From contig NZ_WOWS01000005.1 of the NCBI RefSeq assembly GCF_009741275.1, positions 229,675 to 293,674 on the forward strand: DNA of 64,000 nt, in the 5' to 3' direction. The first letter of the stretch is position 1. Each line of letters starts with the position of its first letter. Shown piece by piece: positions 52,180-61,228 of the stretch. The DNA comes from Winogradskyella endarachnes. GTDB lineage: Bacteria > Bacteroidota > Bacteroidia > Flavobacteriales > Flavobacteriaceae. The notes beneath the pieces were generated by a model, which saw only the letters and a program-made list of their open reading frames with translations, ran no database searches and was not told where the DNA came from. The position numbers were made by a program, and so were the translations under genes.

Positions 52180-52739
52180 ATATGATTGAATTTTGTGAAT
52201 TATTAAATTTTGACACGAAGTTACTAATAAAAACTAAATTTTAACCGTAGCAACTGTTGCAAATAGCGTTAATTTATTTAAGGTTAACATTATGCTATTT
52301 TTTACACCCAAAATTGCAACCTAAAGTCTTTAAACTAATGGACACCTAATACTTTATCCCAATCACGTTAATCTATGAAAATTTGAAGTTTTCTAGTGAC
52401 TTAAAACTGTTTTGATGATTTAAACTTACGTTGTTCTATTTCTTAAGCTTATGAATCCTTAGATGATATTAAAGTTTTTGAAGATTTAGATTTTGAAAAA
52501 CGAATATCTTTTAAGTCTTAACAAAAAAGCCTATTAACGTTAAACTTAATCCTGTAATAAACTAAAGGCTGTTTTTGCAGAGCTTGAAAATCATAATTAG
52601 ATAAAGAATTTAAATAATTGTCAATTGTAGTATTTAAGCAAAAGGTTATCAAGTTTACTATTCGGTTTTTATTTGTTAAATTAGATTCTTAAATACGCAA
52701 ACACCTATAAACCATACCACTAAAATCAATCACCAACAA
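52180..52739. other. 560-base gene-free region, possibly decayed coding sequence
   Basis: No intact ORF. Short frames with protein-like codon use are seen, for example a 24-codon open run around 52450-52525 reading AYESLDDIKVFEDLDFEKR then stop, and another near 52550-52600 ending KAVFAELENHN then stop. These may be remnants of a lost gene, but chance is not excluded. Just downstream is the broken DUF6090/TPR gene. Confidence 0.35.
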
Positions 52740-53864
52740 ATGATAAAGTTTTTTAGAAAAATAAGATACAACCTTGTAGAAACAGGTAAAACAGGCAAAT
52801 ACCTTAAATATGCTGTTGGTGAGATTGTACTTGTGGTTATAGGTATTCTCATTGCACTTCAGATAAATAATTGGAACGAGAAAAGGAAGACTAATAATAC
52901 TTTAGAAAATTATTACCATCAAATAATTACCGAATTGGCTAAGGACTATAATCGTATACACTATGATTTAAATAATTTAGAGGCAAATTACTTAGTCACT
53001 TATGACGAATTTGTAAAAAAACTACCAACCCAAAAAAATCCTAAAACAATAATAATAAGTTCTGAAGAACTTGAATATACTACTCCTGTTTACACTAACT
53101 TTAACACCAATACTATAGCAACCTTACAAGCCAAAGGTGACATAAAATTGATGCCTACAGACATTAGAAACAAACTTATTGAACTAAAAAATGATTAAGA
53201 CAGGACTTTTAAAGCTAGTAAAGATAATTACGATTATTTTTTAAAAGAAATAGGTAGAGCTACAGCCTTAGGGTACAATCCTAATTTTATTTCATTAAAT
53301 GGAACAAATACAGTTAATGAGCAACTTTATAAGGATTTAGAAATAGAAGATAACTATTCAGAAATTGCTCTAATTATAGTGTCATACTATTTTGCCAAAA
53401 ATTTAGGAGAACTAGACACTTTTAGGAGTTTAAAATCCATACAAGAAGATGCTAATAGTCTTTTTCTATTAATCAATGAAGAGTTAGGGAACCCATACAA
53501 GGATATTGAAAGAGTTACTCAAAAATACAAAACTTTAGACAAACTCATAAACACAGGAAAAACATCTGATGAAATTATTGCAGTAATAAAAGCTCAAGAT
53601 AGAAAAGATCCAGAATACAACATTTCAGAACGCTATATAAATTCGTTAGGTTATTATTATTTAAACACAAAGAAGCAACCAGAAGATGCTTTAAAAATCT
53701 TTAAACTCAATATAGAATTGTATCCAGAATCTTGGAACCCTTATGATAGTTATGGCGAGTGCCTTGTGCACATAGGAGATATAGAAAATGGTATTAAAAA
53801 CTATAAGAAATCGCTAGAATTAAACCCAGAAAATGAGAATGCAATAAAAGAGGAAGCGCATTGA
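52740..53864 (+). pseudogene. DUF6090/TPR-type membrane protein interrupted by an in-frame TAA
   Basis: A single reading frame of 374 codons broken by one TAA at 53196-53198 (codon 153); the frame stays open on both sides and through the 60 codons after the stop. N-terminal part: a basic tail, membrane helix (VGEIVLVVIGILIALQINN, about 27-45) and NWNEKRKTNN, the pattern I associate with DUF6090. C-terminal part: TPR-like repeats (PEDALKIFKLNIELYPESWNPYD, GDIENGIKNYKKSLELNPENENAI). The stop leaves a 152-residue membrane protein and a possible 161-residue C-terminal ORF from GTG 53379. Read as a recent nonsense mutation; a sequencing error is possible. Confidence 0.8.
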
Positions 53865-54068
53865 AAGGTTCGTTGTTTCATCTAATTACCTCCTTTATTC
53901 TGTAAATTTAACAACAAAATATTGTCTTCGAAGCTAAGGTTTTAATAACTTTAAGAACAATTTAACAAGAGTTAAAAATCTAAACCTATAAAAACCACAG
54001 TACTTATTTAACAAGAATGCACTTACCTTCTTTTTAAATCGTAATTTCACTCTAAATCTGTCAACGCC

Positions 54069-57000
54069 ATGCATATCAAAAAACACATCCTCCTACTTCT
54101 TATTTCAATTTTTGCATTTTCTTGTAAAGACAAAACAGTAGAAACCGACAATATTTTTAAGTTTAGAGATTATATTAGTTACACTACCTCTGGGTTAGTT
54201 TCTGTTGCAGATCCCATAAAAATTAGCCTTGCAGATTCGGTTAGTGGCTGGGAAATTGACAAAGATTTACCAACAGACCTTATTAAAATTACACCGCATG
54301 TTCAAGGCCAATTAAAAGCCATGAATAATCACACACTACTTTTTACACCAGACGAAAATTTAGAATCTTCTACAGAATACACGGTAAATGTAAAACTTGG
54401 GGAAATTTATAAAAATATTGCTAAAGAGTTTGAAGACTATACCTTTCAATTTAAAACCATAACGCCAAGCTTTAATATTACTACTCAAAATTTACAATCT
54501 TACAATAAAGAGTGGCAATTTTTATTTGCCAATTTAAAATCTGCAGATGTTATTTCAATAGCCGAAGCAAAACAATTGGTATCAGCTTCGCAAAACTCAA
54601 AAGCTTTAAAATTGGTATGGAATGAGGAATTAGAATATTCCAAATACTTTGAGTTTAAAATTGATAGTATTAAACGTTTAGTTGAAGACAGTAAAATAGA
54701 TATTTCTTGGGATGGTGCAACGATAAAGGCAGAAAATAAAGGCGAAAATTTTATAACTATTCCTGGTAAAAACAACTTTGTAATTGTTAATACAGATGTT
54801 ATTCAAAGTCCAGAACAGTATCTATCACTCAACTTCTCAGACCCTTTAGTTAAGCAACAAAATTTCGCTGGTTTAGTATCGCTTCAAGGTGCTAAAAATC
54901 CTAAATTTATTGTAGATGGCAATGTACTAAAAGTTTATCCAGACACTAAGTTAGCTGGTAATATTCAAGTAGATGTATTCAAAGGCATTAAAAACACTGA
55001 TGGTTTTAAACTTAAAAAACCATTTTCTGAAATTTTAACATTTGAAGAATTAAAACCAAGTGTAAGGTTAATAAATAATGGTAGTATTCTTCCAAATTCA
55101 AATAATTTAAAATTTAATTTTGAAGCCGTAAACCTAAGTAAGGTTGATGTAAGAATTATAAAAATATTTGAGGATAACGTTCTTCAATTTCTTCAAGATT
55201 ACAATATTGATAGCCAAGATCAATATGCCATTAAAAAAGTAGGAAGGCGTATCGCAAAGGAAACAATAACATTAATACAAGATAAAAATCAAAATACTGG
55301 TAAATGGAAAGCCTATAGTATTGATTTATCTAAATATCTTACCGCAGATCCAGGCGCCATTTATCGTGTAGAGTTAAGCTACAAAAAAGCCTACTCTTTA
55401 TACAACTGTACCTCTAACGCAGAAACTACCAACGTAGATGAAGATGATTATTACGAAGATTATTATGAAGAAGACTATTACACCTCAGAAAATTTAACAG
55501 AGGAAGAAGAAAACCTGCGCGAAGAACGTTATTGGGATAATTTAACCTACAGTTACAGAAACACAAATTACCGCTGGAGAGACAGAGACAATCCCTGTAC
55601 AGATTCTTACTTTAATTACGGAAACCGTGTGGTGTCACAAAATTTAATTAGCTCAGATCTAGGCGTAATTGTAAAGCAAGGCAATGATAACAATTACTTA
55701 TTTGCGGTAACAAATATATTAACTACCAATCCAGAAAGTGGTGCAAAAGTTACACTGTACAATTACCAACAACAAGCATTAGCAGATGGCACTACTAACC
55801 AAGAAGGTATTACCAAAATAGATGCTAAAAACAGAGCTGCTTTTGCTGTAGTATCTAAAGGCAATAATGTGAGTTATGTAAAGTTACACGATGGAATGTC
55901 CTTATCACTAAGTAAATTTGATGTGTCTGGTAACCGATTACAACGTGGACTTAAAGGTTATATTTATGGTGAGCGAGGCGTTTGGCGACCTGGTGATAGT
56001 TTGTTTTTAACGTTTATGCTTAATGATGTCGCAAATAAATTACCTAAACGTCATCCTGTTAAATTAGAAATTACAGATCCTGTTGGCAAGTTAGTATACA
56101 GAAAAGTTTCAATAGACAATCTTAATAATTTTTACGATTTTACAGTACCAACGTCGTCAGACTACAAAACCGGAAACTATAATGCTAAGGTTTCTGTTGG
56201 TGGTGCAACATTCTCTAAAAATTTAAAGATTGAAACAGTAAAACCAAATAGATTAAAAATTAAAATAGATTTTGAAAATGAAATCTTAACCAACAATAAA
56301 CCATTACAAGGCGATTTAAACGTTACTTGGTTACATGGTGCACCCGCAAAAAATTTAAAAGCTGAAATAAAAGCAAAATTCACAACCTCTTATACAAGCT
56401 TCGATGGTTTTAAAAATTACGTTTTTAATGACCCTACAAGAACTTTTAATTCTGAAGAAACCAATGTTTTTGAAGGTAATTTAGACGAAAATGGAAACGC
56501 CATAATTAATACAAAATTAAATATTGGTAAAAACGCACCAGGTATGTTAAAAGCGCAATTCTTAGTGAGAGCTTTTGAAAATGGAGGTGATTTTTCACTA
56601 GATGCGTTCACCATGCCTTATGCACCTTATAAGAGTTTTGTAGGTCTACAATCACCAAAAGGCAACAACTACGGTTCTTTTTTTACCGACGAAAATCACA
56701 CTTTTGATGTAGCAACAGTTACAGCAGATGGCAAACCTGTACAACGTAAAAACTTAGAAGTAAAAGTTTATAAAATAGAATGGCGTTGGTGGTGGAATTC
56801 CTCTTACGACAACTTATCTAGTTACGTTTCTAGTAATTACCACAGACCAGTACAGTCATTTTCTGTGAGTACAGATGCTAATGGTAAAGGAAGTTTTAAA
56901 CTTAACATCCCTGAAGATGAACGAGGACGCTATTTAATTAGGGTTGTAGACCCTGTAAGTGGTCATGCCACAGGCAGAACAGCTTATTTCTATAAAAATT

Positions 57001-59642
57001 GGTGGTCTACAAATCCTTCTTCTAATAAAGAAGCTGCTAAAATGTTAGTATTTTCTACAGATAAAGAAAATTACAATGTTGGTGAAACTGCTAAGTTAAC
57101 GTTCCCTTCTGGCTCAGAAGGCAGAGCTTTAGTGAGTATAGAAAACGGAACAGAAGTAATACAACACCAATGGGTAAAAACTACACCAGGAGAAACAACT
57201 GTTGATATCCCTGTAACACCAAATATGGCTCCAAATGTTTTTATTAACATCTCGTTATTACAACCTCATGCTATTACGTCTAACGACTTACCGATTCGTT
57301 TATATGGTGTTATACCTATGATGGTAGAAAACCCTGCCACAAAATTAGAGCCTGTTATTAATATGCCAGACGCTATACAACCAGAGCAATCTTATGAGAT
57401 TAAAGTCTCCGAAAAAAATAACAAAGCAATGACTTATACCATTGCTGTTGTAGAGGAAGGCTTACTAGATTTAACACGTTTTAAAACACCAAATGCATGG
57501 AATAGTTTCTATGCACGTGAAGCTCTAGGTGTAAAAACTTGGGATATATTCGATGATGTCATTGGTGCATATTCTGGTAGTATAGATCAAGTATTTGCTA
57601 TTGGTGGTGACGGAAATGCTGTTGGCGGAAAAAACAAAAAAGCCAACCGTTTTAAACCTGTAGTAACCTATTTAGGACCATTTCTTTTAGATGCCGGGAA
57701 ATCTAAAACGCATCAACTAAAAATGCCAAATTATATTGGTGCTGTTAGAGCAATGGTTATTGCTGGTAATAACAAAACCGAAGCTTACGGTAATGCCGAG
57801 AAGTCGGTTCAGGTTAAAAAGCCGTTAATGGTTTTAGCTACTTTACCACGTAAATTGAGTCCTGGTGAAAAAGTTACACTTCCTGTTACCGTTTTTGCTA
57901 TGGAAAAGAAAGTAAAAAATGTTAACTTATCTCTAAAGTTAAGCGACGGAATTACTGTAAAAGGCAATGCGTCTCAATCTATTCAATTTAGTAAACCAGA
58001 TGAAAAAATGGTGTATTTTGAACTTGATGTCACTAAAGCAAAAGGTATTAATACGGTTGAAGTTATTGCAACAGGAAATGGTGAAAAATCCACATATAAA
58101 GTAGAGATTGATGTAGAAAACCCTAATCCATTTACTTCTAAAATTATTGACCATGAACTTGAAGCTAATGCAAAACAAACTATAGATATTTCAACCTTTG
58201 GCGTACCAGGTACAAATTCTGCAACCGTTGAATTTTCAACATTACCACCAATGGATTTTACAGGCAGATTACAATACCTAATACGTTATCCTCATGGATG
58301 TTTAGAGCAAACCACATCGAGTGTATTTCCGCAATTATTTTTAGCAGATATTTTCGATTTAACATCTAAAAAGAAAAAAGAAGTTCAAAACAATATAGAA
58401 AAAGGTATTAAACGTTTAGGCAATTTTCAGCAACCAAATGGTGGCATGAGTTATTGGATTGGAGAAAACACCGCTAATGATTGGGGAACAAGTTATGCAG
58501 GCCATTTTATGATTGAAGCTGAGAAAAAAGGGTTTGTTCTACCATTAACTTTTAAGAGTAACTGGCTAACCTACCAAAAACAAGCGGCAAGAAATTGGAG
58601 ACCAAGTTATAAGGTGTACCATTCAGATTTAGCACAAGCATACCGTTTATATACTTTAGCTTTAGCTGGAAGTCCTGATTTAGCAAGCATGAATAGATTA
58701 CGTGAGTTTGAAGAAATCTCTAACGAAGCCAAATGGCGACTTGCTGCTGCTTATGCTTTAGCCGGACAAAAAGAAGCAAGTGATGCTATTTCAAAAACTG
58801 CAAATATCAATTTTCAGCCACCAAGATCAAACTATTACACCTATGGTTCTGTAGATAGAAATAGAGCTATGGCATTAGAAACCATGATTATTACAGGCGA
58901 TTCTAAAGTAAGAGAATTAGCAAAAACTATAGCTAAAGATTTATCTAGTGATAATTGGATGAGTACACAAACCACTGCATATAGTTTATTAGCTATGGGT
59001 AAAATGGTAATTAAAAACGGTGGAAAAGAATTAAAACTTAATTACACCATTAACGGAAAATCAGAAACCGTAGATACTAAAAACGCCATTGCACAACGTA
59101 ATATTTCTGTAAATGATGGTACCAATCAATTACATATTACAAATGCAAAAGACAACTTGGTTTATGTGCGTATTTTAAACTCAGGAAAATTAAAATTAGG
59201 CGAAGAAATAGCAGAACAAAGAGGGTTTACTATATCTACAATTTACAAAGATTTACAAGGCAACAAACTAGATGTAAAAACGCTTAAACAAGGGCAAGAT
59301 TTTGTAGCAACTGTTAGCATTTCTAACTTAACAAATGATTATGTTAGAGATGTAGCTTTAACTCAAATTTTCCCTTCGGGTTGGGATATTGTAAACACAA
59401 GATTTACAGATTTTGGAGATACAACAGTAAGCCAAGCGAGATATACAGATATTAGAGATGATAGAGTTAATTTTTATTTTGACATGAACAAAAAAGGCAG
59501 ATATGGCACTAAAACTTTTACGGTATTACTTAATGCATCTTACTTAGGCACTTATTATTTGCCTGGTACACAAGCCGAAGCCATGTATGACAACGATTAT
59601 TTGGTAAGAAATAAAGGTGAATGGATAACAGTTGAAAAGTAA
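54069..59642 (+). CDS. alpha-2-macroglobulin family lipoprotein (YfhM-type)
   Basis: 1857 residues. Lipobox FAFSC (Cys19), so anchored in the envelope. Multiple macroglobulin-like domains, an MG2 segment (GLKGYIYGERGVWRPGDSLFL), the bait/MG7 region, and the thioester motif CLEQ at 1411-1414 inside YPHGCLEQTTSSVFPQLF, followed by the alpha-alpha toroid. Bacterial A2Ms trap proteases in the periplasm and are usually paired with penicillin-binding protein 1C, which is encoded at 61229 here. An acidic, Tyr-rich tract (DEDDYYEDYYEEDYYT) lies at about 455-500. Length is typical of the long subtype. Confidence 0.92.
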   Translation: MHIKKHILLLLISIFAFSCKDKTVETDNIFKFRDYISYTTSGLVSVADPIKISLADSVSGWEIDKDLPTDLIKITPHVQGQLKAMNNHTLLFTPDENLESSTEYTVNVKLGEIYKNIAKEFEDYTFQFKTITPSFNITTQNLQSYNKEWQFLFANLKSADVISIAEAKQLVSASQNSKALKLVWNEELEYSKYFEFKIDSIKRLVEDSKIDISWDGATIKAENKGENFITIPGKNNFVIVNTDVIQSPEQYLSLNFSDPLVKQQNFAGLVSLQGAKNPKFIVDGNVLKVYPDTKLAGNIQVDVFKGIKNTDGFKLKKPFSEILTFEELKPSVRLINNGSILPNSNNLKFNFEAVNLSKVDVRIIKIFEDNVLQFLQDYNIDSQDQYAIKKVGRRIAKETITLIQDKNQNTGKWKAYSIDLSKYLTADPGAIYRVELSYKKAYSLYNCTSNAETTNVDEDDYYEDYYEEDYYTSENLTEEEENLREERYWDNLTYSYRNTNYRWRDRDNPCTDSYFNYGNRVVSQNLISSDLGVIVKQGNDNNYLFAVTNILTTNPESGAKVTLYNYQQQALADGTTNQEGITKIDAKNRAAFAVVSKGNNVSYVKLHDGMSLSLSKFDVSGNRLQRGLKGYIYGERGVWRPGDSLFLTFMLNDVANKLPKRHPVKLEITDPVGKLVYRKVSIDNLNNFYDFTVPTSSDYKTGNYNAKVSVGGATFSKNLKIETVKPNRLKIKIDFENEILTNNKPLQGDLNVTWLHGAPAKNLKAEIKAKFTTSYTSFDGFKNYVFNDPTRTFNSEETNVFEGNLDENGNAIINTKLNIGKNAPGMLKAQFLVRAFENGGDFSLDAFTMPYAPYKSFVGLQSPKGNNYGSFFTDENHTFDVATVTADGKPVQRKNLEVKVYKIEWRWWWNSSYDNLSSYVSSNYHRPVQSFSVSTDANGKGSFKLNIPEDERGRYLIRVVDPVSGHATGRTAYFYKNWWSTNPSSNKEAAKMLVFSTDKENYNVGETAKLTFPSGSEGRALVSIENGTEVIQHQWVKTTPGETTVDIPVTPNMAPNVFINISLLQPHAITSNDLPIRLYGVIPMMVENPATKLEPVINMPDAIQPEQSYEIKVSEKNNKAMTYTIAVVEEGLLDLTRFKTPNAWNSFYAREALGVKTWDIFDDVIGAYSGSIDQVFAIGGDGNAVGGKNKKANRFKPVVTYLGPFLLDAGKSKTHQLKMPNYIGAVRAMVIAGNNKTEAYGNAEKSVQVKKPLMVLATLPRKLSPGEKVTLPVTVFAMEKKVKNVNLSLKLSDGITVKGNASQSIQFSKPDEKMVYFELDVTKAKGINTVEVIATGNGEKSTYKVEIDVENPNPFTSKIIDHELEANAKQTIDISTFGVPGTNSATVEFSTLPPMDFTGRLQYLIRYPHGCLEQTTSSVFPQLFLADIFDLTSKKKKEVQNNIEKGIKRLGNFQQPNGGMSYWIGENTANDWGTSYAGHFMIEAEKKGFVLPLTFKSNWLTYQKQAARNWRPSYKVYHSDLAQAYRLYTLALAGSPDLASMNRLREFEEISNEAKWRLAAAYALAGQKEASDAISKTANINFQPPRSNYYTYGSVDRNRAMALETMIITGDSKVRELAKTIAKDLSSDNWMSTQTTAYSLLAMGKMVIKNGGKELKLNYTINGKSETVDTKNAIAQRNISVNDGTNQLHITNAKDNLVYVRILNSGKLKLGEEIAEQRGFTISTIYKDLQGNKLDVKTLKQGQDFVATVSISNLTNDYVRDVALTQIFPSGWDIVNTRFTDFGDTTVSQARYTDIRDDRVNFYFDMNKKGRYGTKTFTVLLNASYLGTYYLPGTQAEAMYDNDYLVRNKGEWITVEK

Positions 59643-59935
59643 GGTTGAGTGAATCTCACAGGTTTTTAAAACCTGTGAGGTCTAAAAAACAACTGACCTC
59701 AGTTCGAGTAATTCTGACTTTTTCGTCAGAATTGTATCGAGAACATCTATGTTTATCCATACAAATTTCAGGCTCTTAAAAGCTTGAAATTCAATCGAAA
59801 TGACGAAATATAAAAGACTAGATACTGAAACAAGTTCAGTATAACAAAAGATTAAATAAACTAAATACTTGTCGGTCGACAGACAAGAATCCCAGAAACA
59901 AAACCGCTAATTGTTTAACTATAAATTTAAAAATT
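59643..59935. repeat. 293-base spacer carrying a cluster of inverted repeats
   Basis: Four or five short hairpins: arms CTCACAGGTTT (59655-59665)/AAACCTGTGAG (59669-59679); ATTCTGAC (59711-59718)/GTCAGAAT (59725-59732); ATACTGAA (59822-59829)/TTCAGTAT (59835-59842); and a near-palindromic CTTGTCGGTCGACAGACAAG (59868-59887, 18 of 20 positions symmetric). These look like dispersed repeats of the flavobacterial genome and not terminators; only weak T runs follow them. Confidence 0.7.
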
Positions 59936-60787
59936 ATGAAAAATTTAAAACAGATTTTAGCGATTGTAATGTTAATGAGTGTAGCATTTGTATCAGCACA
60001 GCAAACAGTTTATGTGGCTGCAGAAAGTGGATTATCTCTTAGAGATCAACCAGATATTAGTGGTAAAATGCTAAGTAAATTGGCATATGGCGAAGCAATA
60101 GGTGTTATTGAAAACACTAACAAAAACCTTGTAATTTTAGATGCCGGCAAAAAAGTAAGTGGCAATTGGGTAAAAGTTGAAACTCGCAACCATATTGGGT
60201 ACGTTTTCAATGGTTATTTGTCGCCAACCAAAATTTCTAAAACCATTCGGCTTCATTTAGATAAAGTAGACGTGGAAATTAAAAATTTAGCCACTAGCGA
60301 TTTTAAAAGAACACACCATTTAAAACAACAAGATTCTACCACTGTTAATGTAGACACAAATGCATCACCAGAAGGAAAACAAATTGTACTTGTAGAGAAT
60401 GACTATAAACATGTAAGCATTTTTCAACTCTACGAAAATAGTATTTCTTTTATGAGCGAAAATGCACAATGCGAATCTAAAGATTGGAAACATTTTGATT
60501 CTGAATGGAAGCCTTTAAAACAAATAACGTCTAATACGTTTGAAACACTAACTTACAGTGAAAATGATTGGAAGAGCTTTATTAAAACCTCTATTAACGA
60601 ATTAAATAGTGAAGTTACAGACCAATGTGGAGAAGATTGGGTAAATTATTTTAAGCAGATTAAAAACCTAAAAGATTATCCTGTTGGTATATCTACAAAA
60701 CGTATATTCCTTAAAATTATACTTACGGATTACGAAGATAATATCACCGAAAAAGTCATTGAATTTAAAATGCCAAGCAGTTGTTAA
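59936..60787 (+). CDS. SH3 domain exported protein
   Basis: 283 residues with a signal peptide ending AFVSAQ. A bacterial SH3 domain (VYVAAESGLSLRDQPDISGKML, about 22-100, ending HIGYVFNGYLSP). The C-terminal 180 residues are unrecognised. Placed between the A2M and PBP1C genes, it may bind envelope or peptidoglycan components; that is inference from position. Confidence 0.78.
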   Translation: MKNLKQILAIVMLMSVAFVSAQQTVYVAAESGLSLRDQPDISGKMLSKLAYGEAIGVIENTNKNLVILDAGKKVSGNWVKVETRNHIGYVFNGYLSPTKISKTIRLHLDKVDVEIKNLATSDFKRTHHLKQQDSTTVNVDTNASPEGKQIVLVENDYKHVSIFQLYENSISFMSENAQCESKDWKHFDSEWKPLKQITSNTFETLTYSENDWKSFIKTSINELNSEVTDQCGEDWVNYFKQIKNLKDYPVGISTKRIFLKIILTDYEDNITEKVIEFKMPSSC

Positions 60788-60796
60788 TCTATTATA

Positions 60797-60832
60797 AGAC
60801 CTAATAGGTTTTAAGTCTATTAGGTCTATTTT
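60797..60832 (+). terminator. terminator of the SH3 protein gene
   Basis: Arms AGACCTAATAG (60797-60807) and CTATTAGGTCT (60817-60827) with a nine-base loop, then a T-rich stretch. It resembles the dispersed hairpin at 59655 (AGGTCT at the 3' end, AGGTTTT at the loop), so it may be a repeat captured as a terminator. Confidence 0.7.
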
Positions 60833-60891
60833 TAGTTAATTTGAAATAAGTATCAAAGGTTTTAACAAAATTAGCTGTAATTAAAATAAAC

Positions 60892-61203
60892 ATGAATAAC
60901 TTTAAACCATACTACGCTGTAATTTTTACTTCTACACAAACAGAAACCACAACTGGCTATACTGAAATGGCACATAAAATGGAAACATTAGCTAAAAAGC
61001 AAAATGGCTTTATAAGTATGGATTCTGCAAAAAACCAAATAGGAATAACTGTTAGTTATTGGAAAAGTTTAGAAGACATAAAAACTTGGAAAGCAAATGC
61101 AGAACACTTATTAGCACAACAAAAAGGACGCGAACAGTGGTATAATTGGTATAATGTAAAGATTTGTAAAGTAGAACGTGAATATCAATTTAATCTCGAC
61201 TAA
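60892..61203 (+). CDS. antibiotic-biosynthesis-monooxygenase-like (ABM) protein
   Basis: 103 residues, cytoplasmic, single ABM domain: YYAVIFTSTQTETTTGYTEM, NGFISMDSAK, GITVSYWKSLEDIKTWKANAEH, and the terminal KICKVERE strand. ABM family members act on aromatic or polyketide compounds or degrade heme, but similar short members often have unknown substrates. Probably translated together with pbpC, whose likely start is 26 bases further on. Confidence 0.82.
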   Translation: MNNFKPYYAVIFTSTQTETTTGYTEMAHKMETLAKKQNGFISMDSAKNQIGITVSYWKSLEDIKTWKANAEHLLAQQKGREQWYNWYNVKICKVEREYQFNLD

Positions 61204-61228
61204 TATTTATAGTAAACTAATTAAAACT

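Noticed and set aside
53196..53198. Recoding (selenocysteine or pyrrolysine) at the in-frame stop of the DUF6090 gene
   Set aside because: The codon is TAA, which is not used for either, and no structured element follows.
55431..55500. Tandem DNA repeat (YED codons) in the A2M gene
   Set aside because: The codons are irregular, so this is compositional bias in the protein and not a true tandem DNA repeat.
61178..61228. ATG at 61178 as the start of pbpC
   Set aside because: It would overlap the ABM gene by 26 bases and add a segment without function; a TTG at 61229 just after that gene gives a normal N-terminus. The point is not settled.
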